DNA of 62,276 nt, taken from Psychrobacter faecalis (lineage in GTDB: Bacteria > Pseudomonadota > Gammaproteobacteria > Pseudomonadales > Moraxellaceae). The stretch is from the NCBI RefSeq assembly GCF_016107575.1, contig NZ_JABAST010000017.1, positions 1 to 62,276 on the forward strand, in the 5' to 3' direction. The notes beneath the pieces are model-generated. The model was not told the DNA's origin. It did no database searches and was given only the letters and a program-made list of their open reading frames with translations. The first letter of the stretch is position 1, and each line of letters opens with the position of its first letter. This document shows, piece by piece, positions 47,128-56,025 of this stretch. The position numbers and the translations under genes were made by a program.

Positions 47128-47607
47128 TTAGCGACTCTCATCAGGTCGCTTAATGCTATCAGGGCTGGCTTCATAAACCGCATCTAATTCTGCTTCCGAC
47201 AAATATTTTTCTACCGTCGGGTATAACTCGCGCTCTTCAAAGCGAATATGGTCGTATAATAGGGTGCCAAGCTCATGAACTTGTGCCACGCTGACCTCTT
47301 TATTGCCAGATTTTTGCGATTGTTCGACCATATTTATCAGTTGATGTAATTGCTTATGCTGTCCATCAAGGGTATTGAGTACTGACGCCACATCGGATTC
47401 AGTAGCGCGGTACGGCTCTAGCGCATTAGCAATTAAATTGTCTTCAATTTGGAAGTGATAAGCCATATCGTTAATATAAGAGGTGAGATTGTCCCAATGT
47501 TTGGCAATTTCTTTGGGTTCATCCAAGCTTTCTTTGGCATGGCGAGACAGATTAAGCCCAAGATGGTGTTGGCGTGACAGCGGCTGCAATTGATTGGCGC
47601 GTTTCAT
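47128..47607 (-). CDS. Hemerythrin HHE-domain protein
   Basis: A 159-residue four-helix protein with the hemerythrin-like iron ligands. They are His14/His15 (LSRQHHLGLN), His51 and Glu55 (HFQIE), His84 and His88 (HKQLH), and His120 and Glu124 (HIRFEE). Such proteins bind a di-iron centre and serve in O2, NO or iron handling. The length is normal for stand-alone bacterial HHE proteins. It is divergent from the CopD-like gene, with about 60 bases between them. The exact role is unknown. Confidence 0.87.
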   Translation of the reverse strand: MKRANQLQPLSRQHHLGLNLSRHAKESLDEPKEIAKHWDNLTSYINDMAYHFQIEDNLIANALEPYRATESDVASVLNTLDGQHKQLHQLINMVEQSQKSGNKEVSVAQVHELGTLLYDHIRFEERELYPTVEKYLSEAELDAVYEASPDSIKRPDESR

Positions 47608-47667
47608 AATTAAATACCTTAATGCTTCGAGAAGTCATGATTGATTAATTATTTGGAGTAATACTCT

Positions 47668-48105
47668 ATGTTCAACTATCTTTTAATTTTGCATTTACTC
47701 GGGGCTGCAATTTGGACAGGTGGTCATTTAATACTAGCATTAGTGGTGTTGCCAAAAGTGCTATCTTCACGTAATTTAGACGCATTGTTACAATTTGAGG
47801 GGCAGTTTGAAAAAATTGGTATGCCGGCATTAGCCATTCAAATCATCACTGGATTATGGATGGTATATAAGATATTACCTAACATAGAGATGTGGTTTGC
47901 CTTTGATAATGACATCAGTGTCTTGATTGGTATAAAGCTGAGTTTGTTATTACTGACGGCACTAGTCGCGATGCATGCGCGCTTTTGGGTCATACCACGC
48001 TTATCCGCTAATAATTTGAATGGGTTTGCCATCAATATTATTCTGGTGACGTTATTTTCAGTGGCGTTCGTCGTGGTTGGTACGCTGTTCCGTACGGGAT
48101 TTTAA
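47668..48105 (+). CDS. CopD-family/DUF-type integral membrane protein
   Basis: A 145-residue protein with four TM segments and histidines at membrane edges (LLILHLLGAAIWTGGHLIL, then MHARFWVIPRL). The pattern matches short CopD-like proteins, related to the copper-resistance D membrane domain and to haem-binding four-helix proteins. The first helix HLLGAAIWTGGH is the most telling motif. It is divergent from the hemerythrin gene, which hints at a shared metal or oxygen theme. A specific function is not assigned. Confidence 0.65.
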   Translation: MFNYLLILHLLGAAIWTGGHLILALVVLPKVLSSRNLDALLQFEGQFEKIGMPALAIQIITGLWMVYKILPNIEMWFAFDNDISVLIGIKLSLLLLTALVAMHARFWVIPRLSANNLNGFAINIILVTLFSVAFVVVGTLFRTGF

Positions 48106-48178
48106 AGAGAAGTTTTTAGATAAAATGATATAGGCTAAGTAGCAATTAATAGCTAATACAAATCAACAAACACAAAAA

Positions 48179-48206
48179 AACCTCAAGTAAATGAATACTT
48201 GAGGTT
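48179..48206 (-). terminator. Terminator of the tRNA-Val/tRNA-Asp transcript
   Basis: AACCTCAAGTA and TACTTGAGGTT form a perfect 11-bp stem around AATGAA. On the minus strand seven T residues follow. It is ~45 bases past the tRNA-Asp 3' end. Confidence 0.85.
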
Positions 48207-48251
48207 GAAACTTTGTACTTAATAATGCAATTAAAAACCAAGTTTTAAATA

Positions 48252-48328
48252 TGGCGCAGCGGACGGGACTCGAACCCGCGACCCCCGGCGTGACAGGCCG
48301 GTATTCTAACCAACTGAACTACCGCTGC
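48252..48328 (-). tRNA. tRNA-Asp (GUC)
   Basis: A 77-base cloverleaf on the minus strand with 7-bp acceptor stem GCAGCGG/CCGCTGC, discriminator G and encoded CCA. The D-arm has AGTTGGTTAGA, the anticodon loop CTGTCAC gives anticodon GTC, and the T-arm is GCGGG-TTCGAGT-CCCGT. It is second in a two-tRNA transcript. Confidence 0.97.
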
Positions 48329-48379
48329 TTAGGTCGTCTTTAGCATGTCGTCTTCTAAAAGACCCACTCGCTAAATGAG

Positions 48380-48455
48380 TGGTGGGTGATGACGGATTCG
48401 AACCGCCGACATTCTGCGTGTAAGGCAGACGCTCTACCAACTGAGCTAATCACCC
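48380..48455 (-). tRNA. tRNA-Val (UAC)
   Basis: A 76-base cloverleaf on the minus strand with acceptor stem GGGTGAT/ATCACCC, discriminator A and encoded CCA. The D-arm has AGTTGGTAGA, the anticodon loop CTTACAC gives TAC, and the T-arm is GGCGG-TTCGAAT-CCGTC. It is first in the pair with tRNA-Asp, 51 bases apart. Its sequence differs from the tRNA-Val(GAC) fragment at 6955, so it is not that fragment's source. Confidence 0.97.
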
Positions 48456-48470
48456 TTGCTGTGGGTGTGT

Positions 48471-48498
48471 ATTATATACATTTACACATGGCTGTCAA
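48471..48498 (-). promoter_or_regulatory. Near-consensus sigma70 promoter of the tRNA-Val/tRNA-Asp operon
   Basis: On the minus strand, TTGACA (plus-strand 48493-48498) and TATAAT (48471-48476) are both perfect, separated by 16 bases. They lie just upstream of the tRNA-Val 5' end at 48455, as expected for a strong stable-RNA promoter. Confidence 0.88.
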
Positions 48499-48746
48499 AT
48501 ATTATTTTAAGTATTTTTAAAATTATGGCTAATAAATTTTATTAACCGTCACATTAAGCCGTAATTAGGGTGTTTATAGACCATATAACCGCTACATAGT
48601 TGGCTATTGCGTGCTCGCTAAAAGCCACTATACTGATAAAGCTTTTTGCATCTAACGAACAATACGTCTACTTATAGGGCGTCTACTTAATAAAACAGCG
48701 GGCTAATAACTAATTAATAGATGAATGATTTGAGTGATATAGGGTC

Positions 48747-50399
48747 ATGGAGGTGAGCATAGATAATTTTAATATAGAAGCTCTGTCTATTGAAGACTAC
48801 TTTACGACATGGTCGGTAGGAGACTTTGCGGGATTGGGTTTGATATTGCACGTGATTTTGATGATCGTCATGACCCTGCGTATCGTCTCGGTACAGCGCA
48901 ATATCGGGGTATCGATTGCTTGGGTTGCCGTGCTTTATACTTTGCCTTTGGTTGGCTTTATTGCTTATATCTTATTGGGTGAGCCGATGATTGGGCGGCG
49001 TTATCGTGCGCGTATGAATCAGGCGCGGCTACTAATGAATGATATGGCTAAGCGTGAGCAAATGGTGTTTGATGAAGGTCAAGAGCTGCTACCCGATAAT
49101 TATCGTGGGGTCAGTAAAATCGGTACGCGCTGGACAGGTTTTGGGGTGTTTCCCGGCCATCAAATGCAATTATTGACCACACCGAGTGCGATCTTTGGGC
49201 GCTTGATTGAAGATATTAATGCCGCTCAGCGCATTATCCTGATGGAGTTTTATATTATTTATCCAAAAGGTCAGATACTCGACGTCATGGATGCGCTGAT
49301 GGCAGCGGCGCGGCGCGGCATAGAGTGCCATATTTTGGCGGATAGTGTGGGCAGTTTTAGCTTTTTTAATAGTAAACAGCATCGCATGTTAGAAGAAGCC
49401 GGGGTTTTTGTGCATCAGTCGCTACCGGTTGGTTTGTTTAAAACCCTATTTAAACGCTCAGATTTGCGTAATCATCGCAAAATTATCGTCATTGACGAAC
49501 ATATAGGCTATATCGGTAGCTTTAACTTGGTAGATCCAAAGTTTTTTAAACAAAATAAAAATGTCGGTCAATGGATTGATGTGGCGATACGCAGCGTCAG
49601 TCAAGAGCCGATAAATATTGCCACAGCGATGGCAAAAGTAGTGGTCACCGATATTGGCGCAGAAAATAAAGACAATCTCGATGCGCTCAATCACCGCGTG
49701 AATAACTATACGCGTAAGCTTTATGTCATGAGTCCGACTATTAATGATATCAATAGCCGCGTTAAAGTATTAGACGAGATTAGCGATACAGATGAGCTAC
49801 CCGAGATTGGGTCGACATCGATTGTGATACCGCGTATGCCAGTCGTTGAGAATGTGTTAGCGCAGCTGATACCTTCGGCGCCGCAAGTGACGGCGCACGT
49901 GATTTATAATACCTTGATGACGGTGATTCATCGCGCCAATAAACGCATTCGCATTACCACGCCGTATTTTGTCCCCGATGAAGCCTTGTCAGGGGCGTTG
50001 ACTACGGCGGCTAAACGTGGGGTTGAGGTGACGATTATTGTGCCCGAAAAGGTAGATTCATTTTTGGTGCAGCATGCCTCGCAAGCGTATTATCAAGAGC
50101 TACTCGAAGCCGGGGTAACCATTGCTTTATTTAAAGGTGGACTGCTGCATGCTAAAACCGTGGTTATTGACGATGATTATTGTCTGTTTGGTACGGTAAA
50201 TATTGATATGCGCAGTTTTTATTTAAATATGGAGGTCAGCTTAGCGATTTATACGCCAGAAATGGTCGCGCAGGTTGCTGATTGCCAAGAAGTTTACTTG
50301 CAGAGTTGTCGGTTTTTAAGCTTAGAAGAATGGCAAGAGCGCCACGGGGCAGAGCGCTTATTTGATAATGTGGTGCGCTTATTTAGTCCTTTATTGTAG
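48747..50399 (+). CDS. cls: Cardiolipin synthase (phospholipase D family)
   Basis: A 550-residue inner-membrane enzyme that condenses two phosphatidylglycerols to cardiolipin. Two TM segments near the N-terminus (GLGLILHVILMIVMTLRIV and SIAWVAVLYTLPLVGFIAYILLGE) precede two HKD catalytic motifs: HRKIIVID (H243, K245, D250) and HAKTVVID (H468, K470, D475), each followed by a GS/GTVN-type loop. The length is slightly above the ~480-500 usual for ClsA because of an inserted ~45 residues around 300-350. It is transcribed alone, opposite to the tRNA pair. Confidence 0.93.
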   Translation: MEVSIDNFNIEALSIEDYFTTWSVGDFAGLGLILHVILMIVMTLRIVSVQRNIGVSIAWVAVLYTLPLVGFIAYILLGEPMIGRRYRARMNQARLLMNDMAKREQMVFDEGQELLPDNYRGVSKIGTRWTGFGVFPGHQMQLLTTPSAIFGRLIEDINAAQRIILMEFYIIYPKGQILDVMDALMAAARRGIECHILADSVGSFSFFNSKQHRMLEEAGVFVHQSLPVGLFKTLFKRSDLRNHRKIIVIDEHIGYIGSFNLVDPKFFKQNKNVGQWIDVAIRSVSQEPINIATAMAKVVVTDIGAENKDNLDALNHRVNNYTRKLYVMSPTINDINSRVKVLDEISDTDELPEIGSTSIVIPRMPVVENVLAQLIPSAPQVTAHVIYNTLMTVIHRANKRIRITTPYFVPDEALSGALTTAAKRGVEVTIIVPEKVDSFLVQHASQAYYQELLEAGVTIALFKGGLLHAKTVVIDDDYCLFGTVNIDMRSFYLNMEVSLAIYTPEMVAQVADCQEVYLQSCRFLSLEEWQERHGAERLFDNVVRLFSPLL

Positions 50400-50512
50400 C
50401 GCTTTTGATTTTAGGTTAAGGTAAACTACTTATTTTTATTACCATCTTATTTTTATTATGATTTGAAATGTTGGTTTTCAAAACGCTCAACTTTAAAAGA
50501 TAGGCTCGCCTT

Positions 50513-51991
50513 ATGTCTGCATCGCCCTTAACACCGCTTGATTACATCGCAGCAGGCTATTGGCAAGATTTTTTAGCTGGCCGTTTTGTTGCCGGCGGCA
50601 TGGCTTATGAAACGGAATTGCATCGATGCACACTCGATGAGTCGCTGGCAAGTTTACAGCGCGTAGATACTTTGCTGTCGCAGATACGCCGCGATATGGT
50701 TAGGTCGGGCAGCTGGGATGAAGCGGCGCTATTAATAGATGAGCGCTATCGTAATTTTATGGTATTTTTGGCATTTTATGCCGGGCGCGTATTGGCACAG
50801 CAATGGCAAAATACGCCGCATTGGTTCGGTGAGTTTGAGCTACGTAAGCGCTATCCGGCCTTACCGCTACTGACCGATGATTTTTATCAGCATATGGCCG
50901 TGGTTTATCGCGATGATGGTGAGGTTAATAATCAGTTTAATATGACTGACTCGCTATTTTTTGCTTTAGAGCCGATAGGACTGCGGCTGTTTGGTCATAT
51001 TGATAGAGCGTTTCAAGCAGTGCAAGGTGGTCAAGTGGCAAGCGGGCTATATCAAGCAGTGAGTGCAAGACTACCAAACGCCATTGATAATACCCATATA
51101 TTACCCGTAGACAGCGCACCACCTGCTGATAAAAACGTGACTGAAGTAGGAACGACTCAGCATAACAGACAAGACATTTATACAAATCGTGTTAATAGTA
51201 ATGCTGATAACGGGCTGCAAACAATACCTGAAGTTGTCCAAACAGAGGCGGTATCAGCAAAGCCTAATTTATCGACCGCTTCATTAGAAAGCTCCACTGT
51301 ACAAACTATAACGGCAGAAACTGCGTCAGTAGCATCTTCACAAGCAGCGTTAAAAGAAGTTGCAGTAAAACCAACAGTAAAACCCGCACCAACTCCAGAA
51401 CTTTTTACTCAATTGCTGATAGAGCTTGATGAAATAGACGTCGCCCAAAGCGCTGGCAAGACAGAGTATGAGCAAGCCCGTAAAGTTTTAGATCAATTTG
51501 AGCAGCATATTGCTAAGCAAGAGAAACCGCGCGCGCAAGTTATGTTTTCAGCAAAGCATTTGGTAGCAAAGCAGCAAGCCCTAACAAGATTGCAAGACGC
51601 TGCCCATGCAGGTAATAGCGCGGCGATGCTACGTTTGGCGATGTATGAGCTGCTTAGTGAAGGAATAAATACGGATAAAGTGGCTGGTATGGAAGTAGGC
51701 GTAGAATGGGTTCAGAAAGCCGCGAGCAAAAACGACAGCCGTGCCCAGCGCCTATTAAGTAAGCTCTACTATCAAGGATTTGGCGTGCCGCAAGATATGA
51801 CTAATGGGAAATACTGGCTTGAGCAAGCGGCCAAAAATGGTCATCCAGAAGCGGCCAGTTTGATGAGCCAATGGCGGCAAGCGCAAACGTTAATCAGCAC
51901 ACAAAAACAAGAGCAGCATAGCCTCAAACGTTATCAGCTATTGTTTGCGGTAATCATTGTTATTGCTATATTAATCTTCATTATTGTCTAA
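50513..51991 (+). CDS. Sel1-repeat protein with a C-terminal membrane anchor (function unknown)
   Basis: A 492-residue protein of unrecognised specific family. Residues 1-185 form a conserved-looking domain rich in aromatic residues (YIAAGYWQDFLAGRFVAGG, YRNFMVFLAFYAGRVLA). A Ser/Thr/Val/Ala-rich low-complexity linker follows (~185-290). Two or three Sel1-like TPRs cover ~365-450 (AAMLRLAMYELLSEG, AQRLLSKLYYQGFGVPQDMTNGKYWLEQAAKNGHPEAA). The last 20 residues are one hydrophobic segment (LLFAVIIVIAILIFIIV), so it is predicted tail-anchored with the bulk in the cytosol. It lies between cls and waaA on the same strand. Sel1 repeats usually mediate protein contacts; no enzymatic motif is seen. 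Confidence 0.65.
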   Translation: MSASPLTPLDYIAAGYWQDFLAGRFVAGGMAYETELHRCTLDESLASLQRVDTLLSQIRRDMVRSGSWDEAALLIDERYRNFMVFLAFYAGRVLAQQWQNTPHWFGEFELRKRYPALPLLTDDFYQHMAVVYRDDGEVNNQFNMTDSLFFALEPIGLRLFGHIDRAFQAVQGGQVASGLYQAVSARLPNAIDNTHILPVDSAPPADKNVTEVGTTQHNRQDIYTNRVNSNADNGLQTIPEVVQTEAVSAKPNLSTASLESSTVQTITAETASVASSQAALKEVAVKPTVKPAPTPELFTQLLIELDEIDVAQSAGKTEYEQARKVLDQFEQHIAKQEKPRAQVMFSAKHLVAKQQALTRLQDAAHAGNSAAMLRLAMYELLSEGINTDKVAGMEVGVEWVQKAASKNDSRAQRLLSKLYYQGFGVPQDMTNGKYWLEQAAKNGHPEAASLMSQWRQAQTLISTQKQEQHSLKRYQLLFAVIIVIAILIFIIV

Positions 51992-52178
51992 ATACTTATT
52001 TTAAATTCTAGCTCTTAAATCCTCGTTTTTAAATCTTTGTTTCTGATAGCAAGTGCTTTAAAACTATTGTTTAGCATTAAATTCAGGTAGAATTGGCGCG
52101 TTTTTTATTGGCATTTTTTATTGTCATTTTATAACGTCACCTCCTATCGTCCGATCCATTACTAATCTGGGCTTCTTC

Positions 52179-53789
52179 ATGCCATCTTCTGATAATTCCT
52201 TACCCTCTTTTGATAAGTCGACTCAGCCGATACAAAGCCGAGCTGTTTATAAGCCGCCTGTTTATTACCAAGTAACGATTGGGTTGCTAAAACCGCTCTA
52301 TCGTCTGCAAGTATGGCGCCGCTCGCATAAGCGTGATAATTATCAGCAAGAAGTCGAGCAGCGTTTTGGTAAGCGCTATCCTGCGCCGCCTGTACCTAAT
52401 GCCAAAGTTAAACCTAATGCGACTGCCAACGAAAATGGCAATCTTAAAGAGAGCAATGGCAAAAAAGTCATTTGGTGCCATGCGGTCTCTTTAGGCGAGA
52501 CCAATACTGTCGCGCCTTTGCTGGATGCGCTATTGGCAAAAGGCTATCAGATATGGTTGACCAATACCACGCAGACTGGATATGCGCGCGGTGCCAGCCG
52601 CTTTGCCGATGATATTGCCCAAGGTCGCTTAAGCCATAGCTATGTTCCTGTCGATAGCCCTGCGGTGATTGAGACATTTTTAGGACATGTACAACCCGTC
52701 GCCGCCCTGTTTGTAGAAACCGAGCTTTGGGCCAATATCTTAACCAAACTGTCCGAGCATCATATTCCAAGTGTTTTGGTCAATGGACGGCTGTCGGCGT
52801 CTTCTTTTAAAAGCTATCAAAAAATTGGCGCTGTCAGTGCCAGTATGATGAAGAATTTGAGTTTGATTATTGCGCAGGATAATGAATCGGCAAAACGCTT
52901 TCGGCAATTGGGCGCTCATAGCGCGCAAATTCGGGTGGCAGGTTCGCTAAAATGGGTAATCAATACGCCAAAGCCAAAAAATGACAATAACAATGACGAT
53001 AATATAAAAACAGCTGAAATAATAAACGATGGCGCAGACTTGGACTTAGATTTAGGCATAGCAGATCGTCCGATTTGGGTGGCAGCAAGCACCCATAGCG
53101 GTGAGGAAGAGATCGTATTATCATGGCAGCAGCAAATCCTATCTAACCCTTTATTAGCTAATAGTTTGCTGATTATCGTGCCAAGACATCCAGAGCGTTT
53201 TGATGAAGTGGCAGAGCTGATTGAAAAATCAGGATTGGCGATGGCGCGGCGTAGTGCTGAAGATGCCATTAGCGCAAATACTCAAGTCTATCTCGCTGAT
53301 AGTATGGGTGAGTTGATGCGCTGGTATGCGCTTGCCGATGTGGCATTGGTAGGCGGCTCATTAGTCGATATTGGCGGACATAATCCCGTTGAGCCGGCAA
53401 GCGTAGCAACGCCAGTATTGATGGGTGCTTATACCCAATCTTGTCAAAGTGTGGTTGATAAGCTTGCTAGCGTTGGAGCGTTATATCAACCAAATAATGT
53501 GTTTTATAGCGCGATTAGTGCGAATGGCCAAGTATCTCAGCCGCTATTACAGCCGCATCGCTCTGAGAGTAAACAATCTTCTTCAGATGATGATGACAAT
53601 CTTCTTTATCAGCAGCTAAAGTATTGGCTCAGTCATCTATCCTTAGCAAAACAGGCAGGGCGAGCGGGTGCAGCAATGACCGAGCAGCAGCAAGCAGTCT
53701 TGCATCGGCAGCTATCGATGATTGAAGGTGTTATTGAACAATACGCTCAACCATCTTTTGAGCAAGACCTGAGCCAAGACGTGAATTAA
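52179..53789 (+). CDS. waaA: 3-deoxy-D-manno-octulosonic acid (Kdo) transferase
   Basis: A 536-residue GT-B glycosyltransferase that adds Kdo to lipid IVA at the inner membrane. Family features are WCHAVSLGETNTVAPLL with catalytic Glu107, YVPVDSPAVIETFLGHVQP, FVETELWANIL, and the nucleotide-sugar domain motifs WVAASTHSGEEE, IIVPRHPERF and GGSLVDIGGHNPVEPAS. It is ~110 residues longer than typical WaaA (~425). The extra length sits in hydrophilic insertions near 73-95, an Asn/Asp-rich stretch near 265-290 and a Ser/Asp-rich stretch near 460-485. rsmE follows 20 bases later and is probably co-transcribed. Confidence 0.94.
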   Translation: MPSSDNSLPSFDKSTQPIQSRAVYKPPVYYQVTIGLLKPLYRLQVWRRSHKRDNYQQEVEQRFGKRYPAPPVPNAKVKPNATANENGNLKESNGKKVIWCHAVSLGETNTVAPLLDALLAKGYQIWLTNTTQTGYARGASRFADDIAQGRLSHSYVPVDSPAVIETFLGHVQPVAALFVETELWANILTKLSEHHIPSVLVNGRLSASSFKSYQKIGAVSASMMKNLSLIIAQDNESAKRFRQLGAHSAQIRVAGSLKWVINTPKPKNDNNNDDNIKTAEIINDGADLDLDLGIADRPIWVAASTHSGEEEIVLSWQQQILSNPLLANSLLIIVPRHPERFDEVAELIEKSGLAMARRSAEDAISANTQVYLADSMGELMRWYALADVALVGGSLVDIGGHNPVEPASVATPVLMGAYTQSCQSVVDKLASVGALYQPNNVFYSAISANGQVSQPLLQPHRSESKQSSSDDDDNLLYQQLKYWLSHLSLAKQAGRAGAAMTEQQQAVLHRQLSMIEGVIEQYAQPSFEQDLSQDVN

Positions 53790-53809
53790 CAGCGGATATA
53801 AGTGACGCT

Positions 53810-54571
53810 ATGAACTGTATATTATTACCAGCGACCAACTTTCAACATGATAACGCGTCTGCGTATATCAGTGATTTGGCGCAAATTGCTCATGTGAATA
53901 AAGTGCTAAATGCCCAAGTAGGCGATAGGTTGAAAATTGGTCAGCTTGGTGGTCAGCTTGGTAGCGCTATCATTAAAAATATTACGCCTGACAGTATTCA
54001 GCTAAGTGATATAAAGCTGATCATCAATCCGCCACCAAAGCTTAATCTTACGGTGGTGTTGGCATTGCCACGGCCAAAGGTGTTACGCCGCCTAATCATG
54101 GATATGACCGCACTCGGCGTTAACGATATTATTCTTATCAATAGCTACCGTACGCAAAAAAGCTATTGGCAAAGTCCAATGCTAGCTCGCCTTGACGAGT
54201 TTGTGTTAGAAGGGTTGCAACAAGGCGTGGACACAATTGCGCCGCGCATTAGCCTGCAAAAACGCTTTAAACCCTTTGTCGAAGATAAGCTTGCAAGTTT
54301 AATCACCAATCGCGCTATCGTTGCTCATCCTTATAGCGCGCTGTCATTTGCGCAATATGTCCAGCAACCACTGGCAAAACCTAAGACAGCTCATGAATCG
54401 GTTTTACCAAGTATGGTATTTATCGGTGCTGAAGGTGGCTGGAATGATTATGAGATTGAGTTGCTTGCTGAGCAAGGATGTACGCTAGTTAATATCGGGC
54501 CACGCATCTTACGTACCGAAGCGGCGGTCAATGTCATTTTGGGACAATGGCTGCTACAAGGTCGAGATTAA
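53810..54571 (+). CDS. rsmE: 16S rRNA (uracil(1498)-N(3))-methyltransferase RsmE
   Basis: A 253-residue SPOUT-class methyltransferase that modifies U1498 of 16S rRNA. An N-terminal PUA-like domain covers ~1-75, and the knot domain follows (LVVLALPRPKVLRRLIMDMTALGVNDI). SAM-binding motifs are FIGAEGGWNDYEIELL and NIGPRILRTEAAVNVILGQW. In the first of these, Ala replaces the usual Pro of GPEGG. The length matches the family. It follows waaA closely. Confidence 0.95.
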   Translation: MNCILLPATNFQHDNASAYISDLAQIAHVNKVLNAQVGDRLKIGQLGGQLGSAIIKNITPDSIQLSDIKLIINPPPKLNLTVVLALPRPKVLRRLIMDMTALGVNDIILINSYRTQKSYWQSPMLARLDEFVLEGLQQGVDTIAPRISLQKRFKPFVEDKLASLITNRAIVAHPYSALSFAQYVQQPLAKPKTAHESVLPSMVFIGAEGGWNDYEIELLAEQGCTLVNIGPRILRTEAAVNVILGQWLLQGRD

Positions 54572-54653
54572 GCTCAGGCAGATACATAAATCATTGATAT
54601 CTTGTTAAAAATTAGACCAGTTTATCGGCACAGCAGGGCCAGATAAATGTATT

Positions 54654-54683
54654 GATAATTAATCTCATTTCTATTAGTATAAT
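54654..54683 (+). promoter_or_regulatory. Candidate Fur box and -10 element upstream of fbpA
   Basis: GATAATTAATCTCATTTCT (54654-54672) matches the 19-base Fur consensus at 12 positions, with both outer hexamers best preserved. It abuts a TATAAT (54678-54683). The layout would let Fur-Fe(II) block the fbpABC promoter. The -35 is weak (TTGATA at a 20-base spacing). Confidence 0.4.
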
Positions 54684-54788
54684 GTGTCTTAGATATTAAG
54701 GTCTTATTAATCCCGCTGTTTAATCATTTTCTAATGATTTTAATGTCGTCTTATCTCACTTATCCGTAGCACCATTATGGGGAATGCC

Positions 54789-55928
54789 ATGTCATTAACT
54801 GCTATCAGTGCAAATCTATCTTCTAGTAAGCTTACTTTACCTATTGCTGTATTTAGCATGATGTTGGGTCTTGCGGGCTGTAGTAACTCATCGACGCCAG
54901 AAGAAAACGTAGATGCTGACACTACAACCACTGCTGAACAATCTGGCACTGAGCAAGAAGTGGCGAAAAATGATGACGCAACGGCCGCTGGTGGGCAAAC
55001 CGTTACTATTTACTCATCACGTAATGAGCAGTTGATTAAACCGTTATTGGATAAATATACCGAAAAAACAGGCGTTAAAATTGAGCTGGTCACCGATAAA
55101 ACCGGCCCATTGATGGCGCGTCTGCAAGCGGAAGGTAAAAACACGCCTGCGGATATGTTATTAACCGTTGACGCGGGTAATTTATGGCAAGCAGCGGAGC
55201 AGGGCTTATTGCAACCTGTGTCTTCTACTATTTTAGAAACCAATGTTCCTGCTAAATACCGTGATCCAAAAGGTCAGTGGACAGGTCTGTCTTTGCGCGC
55301 GCGTACAATTTTTTATGATCCAAGCAAAGTTAGCGCCGACCAACTATCTACTTATGCAGATTTGGCCGATCCAAAATGGAAAGGCAAACTTTGTCTGCGT
55401 TCATCAAAAGCTGTTTATAACCAATCATTGGTTGCAAGCATGATGGAAAATCTGGGCGAAGAAAAAACAGAAGAAATTATTCGTGGTTGGGTAGCTAACT
55501 TAGCAACAGACGTCTTTAGTGATGATACCAGTATGTTAGAGGCGATTGCCGCTGGTCAGTGTGAAGTGGGTATTGCTAACAGCTATTATTATGGTCGCCT
55601 GCTTGATGAAAAACCAAATTTCCCTGTAAAAATATTTTGGGCGAACCAAGGTACGACTGGTACTCATGTCAACATCTCTGGCGCTGGGGTTATCGCTAAC
55701 TCAGACAATCCAAATGGTGCGCTTAAATTGATGGAGTGGTTATCTTCTGATGAGGCGCAAGGTCTTTATGCCAGTTCTGATAAAGAGTATCCTGTAAAAG
55801 TAGGTATCGATGAGTCAGAGCTACTCAGATCTTGGGGTCCGTTTAAACAAGACAGTATCAGCGTGCAGAAGTTTGGTGAGCTACAAACCCAAGCCATTCA
55901 AATGATGGATAAAGCGGGTTATAAATAA
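54789..55928 (+). CDS. fbpA: Ferric iron ABC transporter, substrate-binding lipoprotein FbpA
   Basis: A ~379-residue iron-binding protein of the FbpA/FutA class. The signal peptide ends in lipobox LAGC (in MMLGLAGCSNSS), and an acidic Asp/Glu/Thr linker follows. The mature fold begins TVTIYSSRNEQLIKPLLDKY, with DKTGPLMARLQAEG and GLSLRARTIFYDPSKV typical of the family. The Tyr pair NSYYYGRLLDE is the usual place of Fe(III) ligands. I choose the ATG at 54789 because GGGGA is 5 bases upstream; an in-frame ATG at 54777 overlaps that site. It is first of fbpABC and captures Fe(III) at the periplasmic side. Confidence 0.92.
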   Translation: MSLTAISANLSSSKLTLPIAVFSMMLGLAGCSNSSTPEENVDADTTTTAEQSGTEQEVAKNDDATAAGGQTVTIYSSRNEQLIKPLLDKYTEKTGVKIELVTDKTGPLMARLQAEGKNTPADMLLTVDAGNLWQAAEQGLLQPVSSTILETNVPAKYRDPKGQWTGLSLRARTIFYDPSKVSADQLSTYADLADPKWKGKLCLRSSKAVYNQSLVASMMENLGEEKTEEIIRGWVANLATDVFSDDTSMLEAIAAGQCEVGIANSYYYGRLLDEKPNFPVKIFWANQGTTGTHVNISGAGVIANSDNPNGALKLMEWLSSDEAQGLYASSDKEYPVKVGIDESELLRSWGPFKQDSISVQKFGELQTQAIQMMDKAGYK

Positions 55929-55960
55929 CAGGCTACAAGTCGCTGAGCGGTTGGTTTTTA

Positions 55961-55995
55961 GCGATTAGATGTTTAGTCATCTAGCATCTAATCGC
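55961..55995 (+). repeat. Perfect 11-bp hairpin between fbpA and fbpB
   Basis: GCGATTAGATG and CATCTAATCGC are exact complements around a 13-base loop in the 97-base gap between the two genes. No T-run follows. It can protect the 3' end of fbpA mRNA and so raise binding protein over permease, as intercistronic hairpins do in other ABC operons. Confidence 0.7.
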
Positions 55996-56025
55996 GTCAT
56001 TATGCGTATGACTCGGTAACAATTT

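Noticed and set aside
48356..48383. Hairpin (CACTC / GAGTG) between the two tRNA genes as a terminator
   Set aside because: Only a five-base stem with no T-run; more likely a processing spacer, and the real terminator lies after tRNA-Asp.
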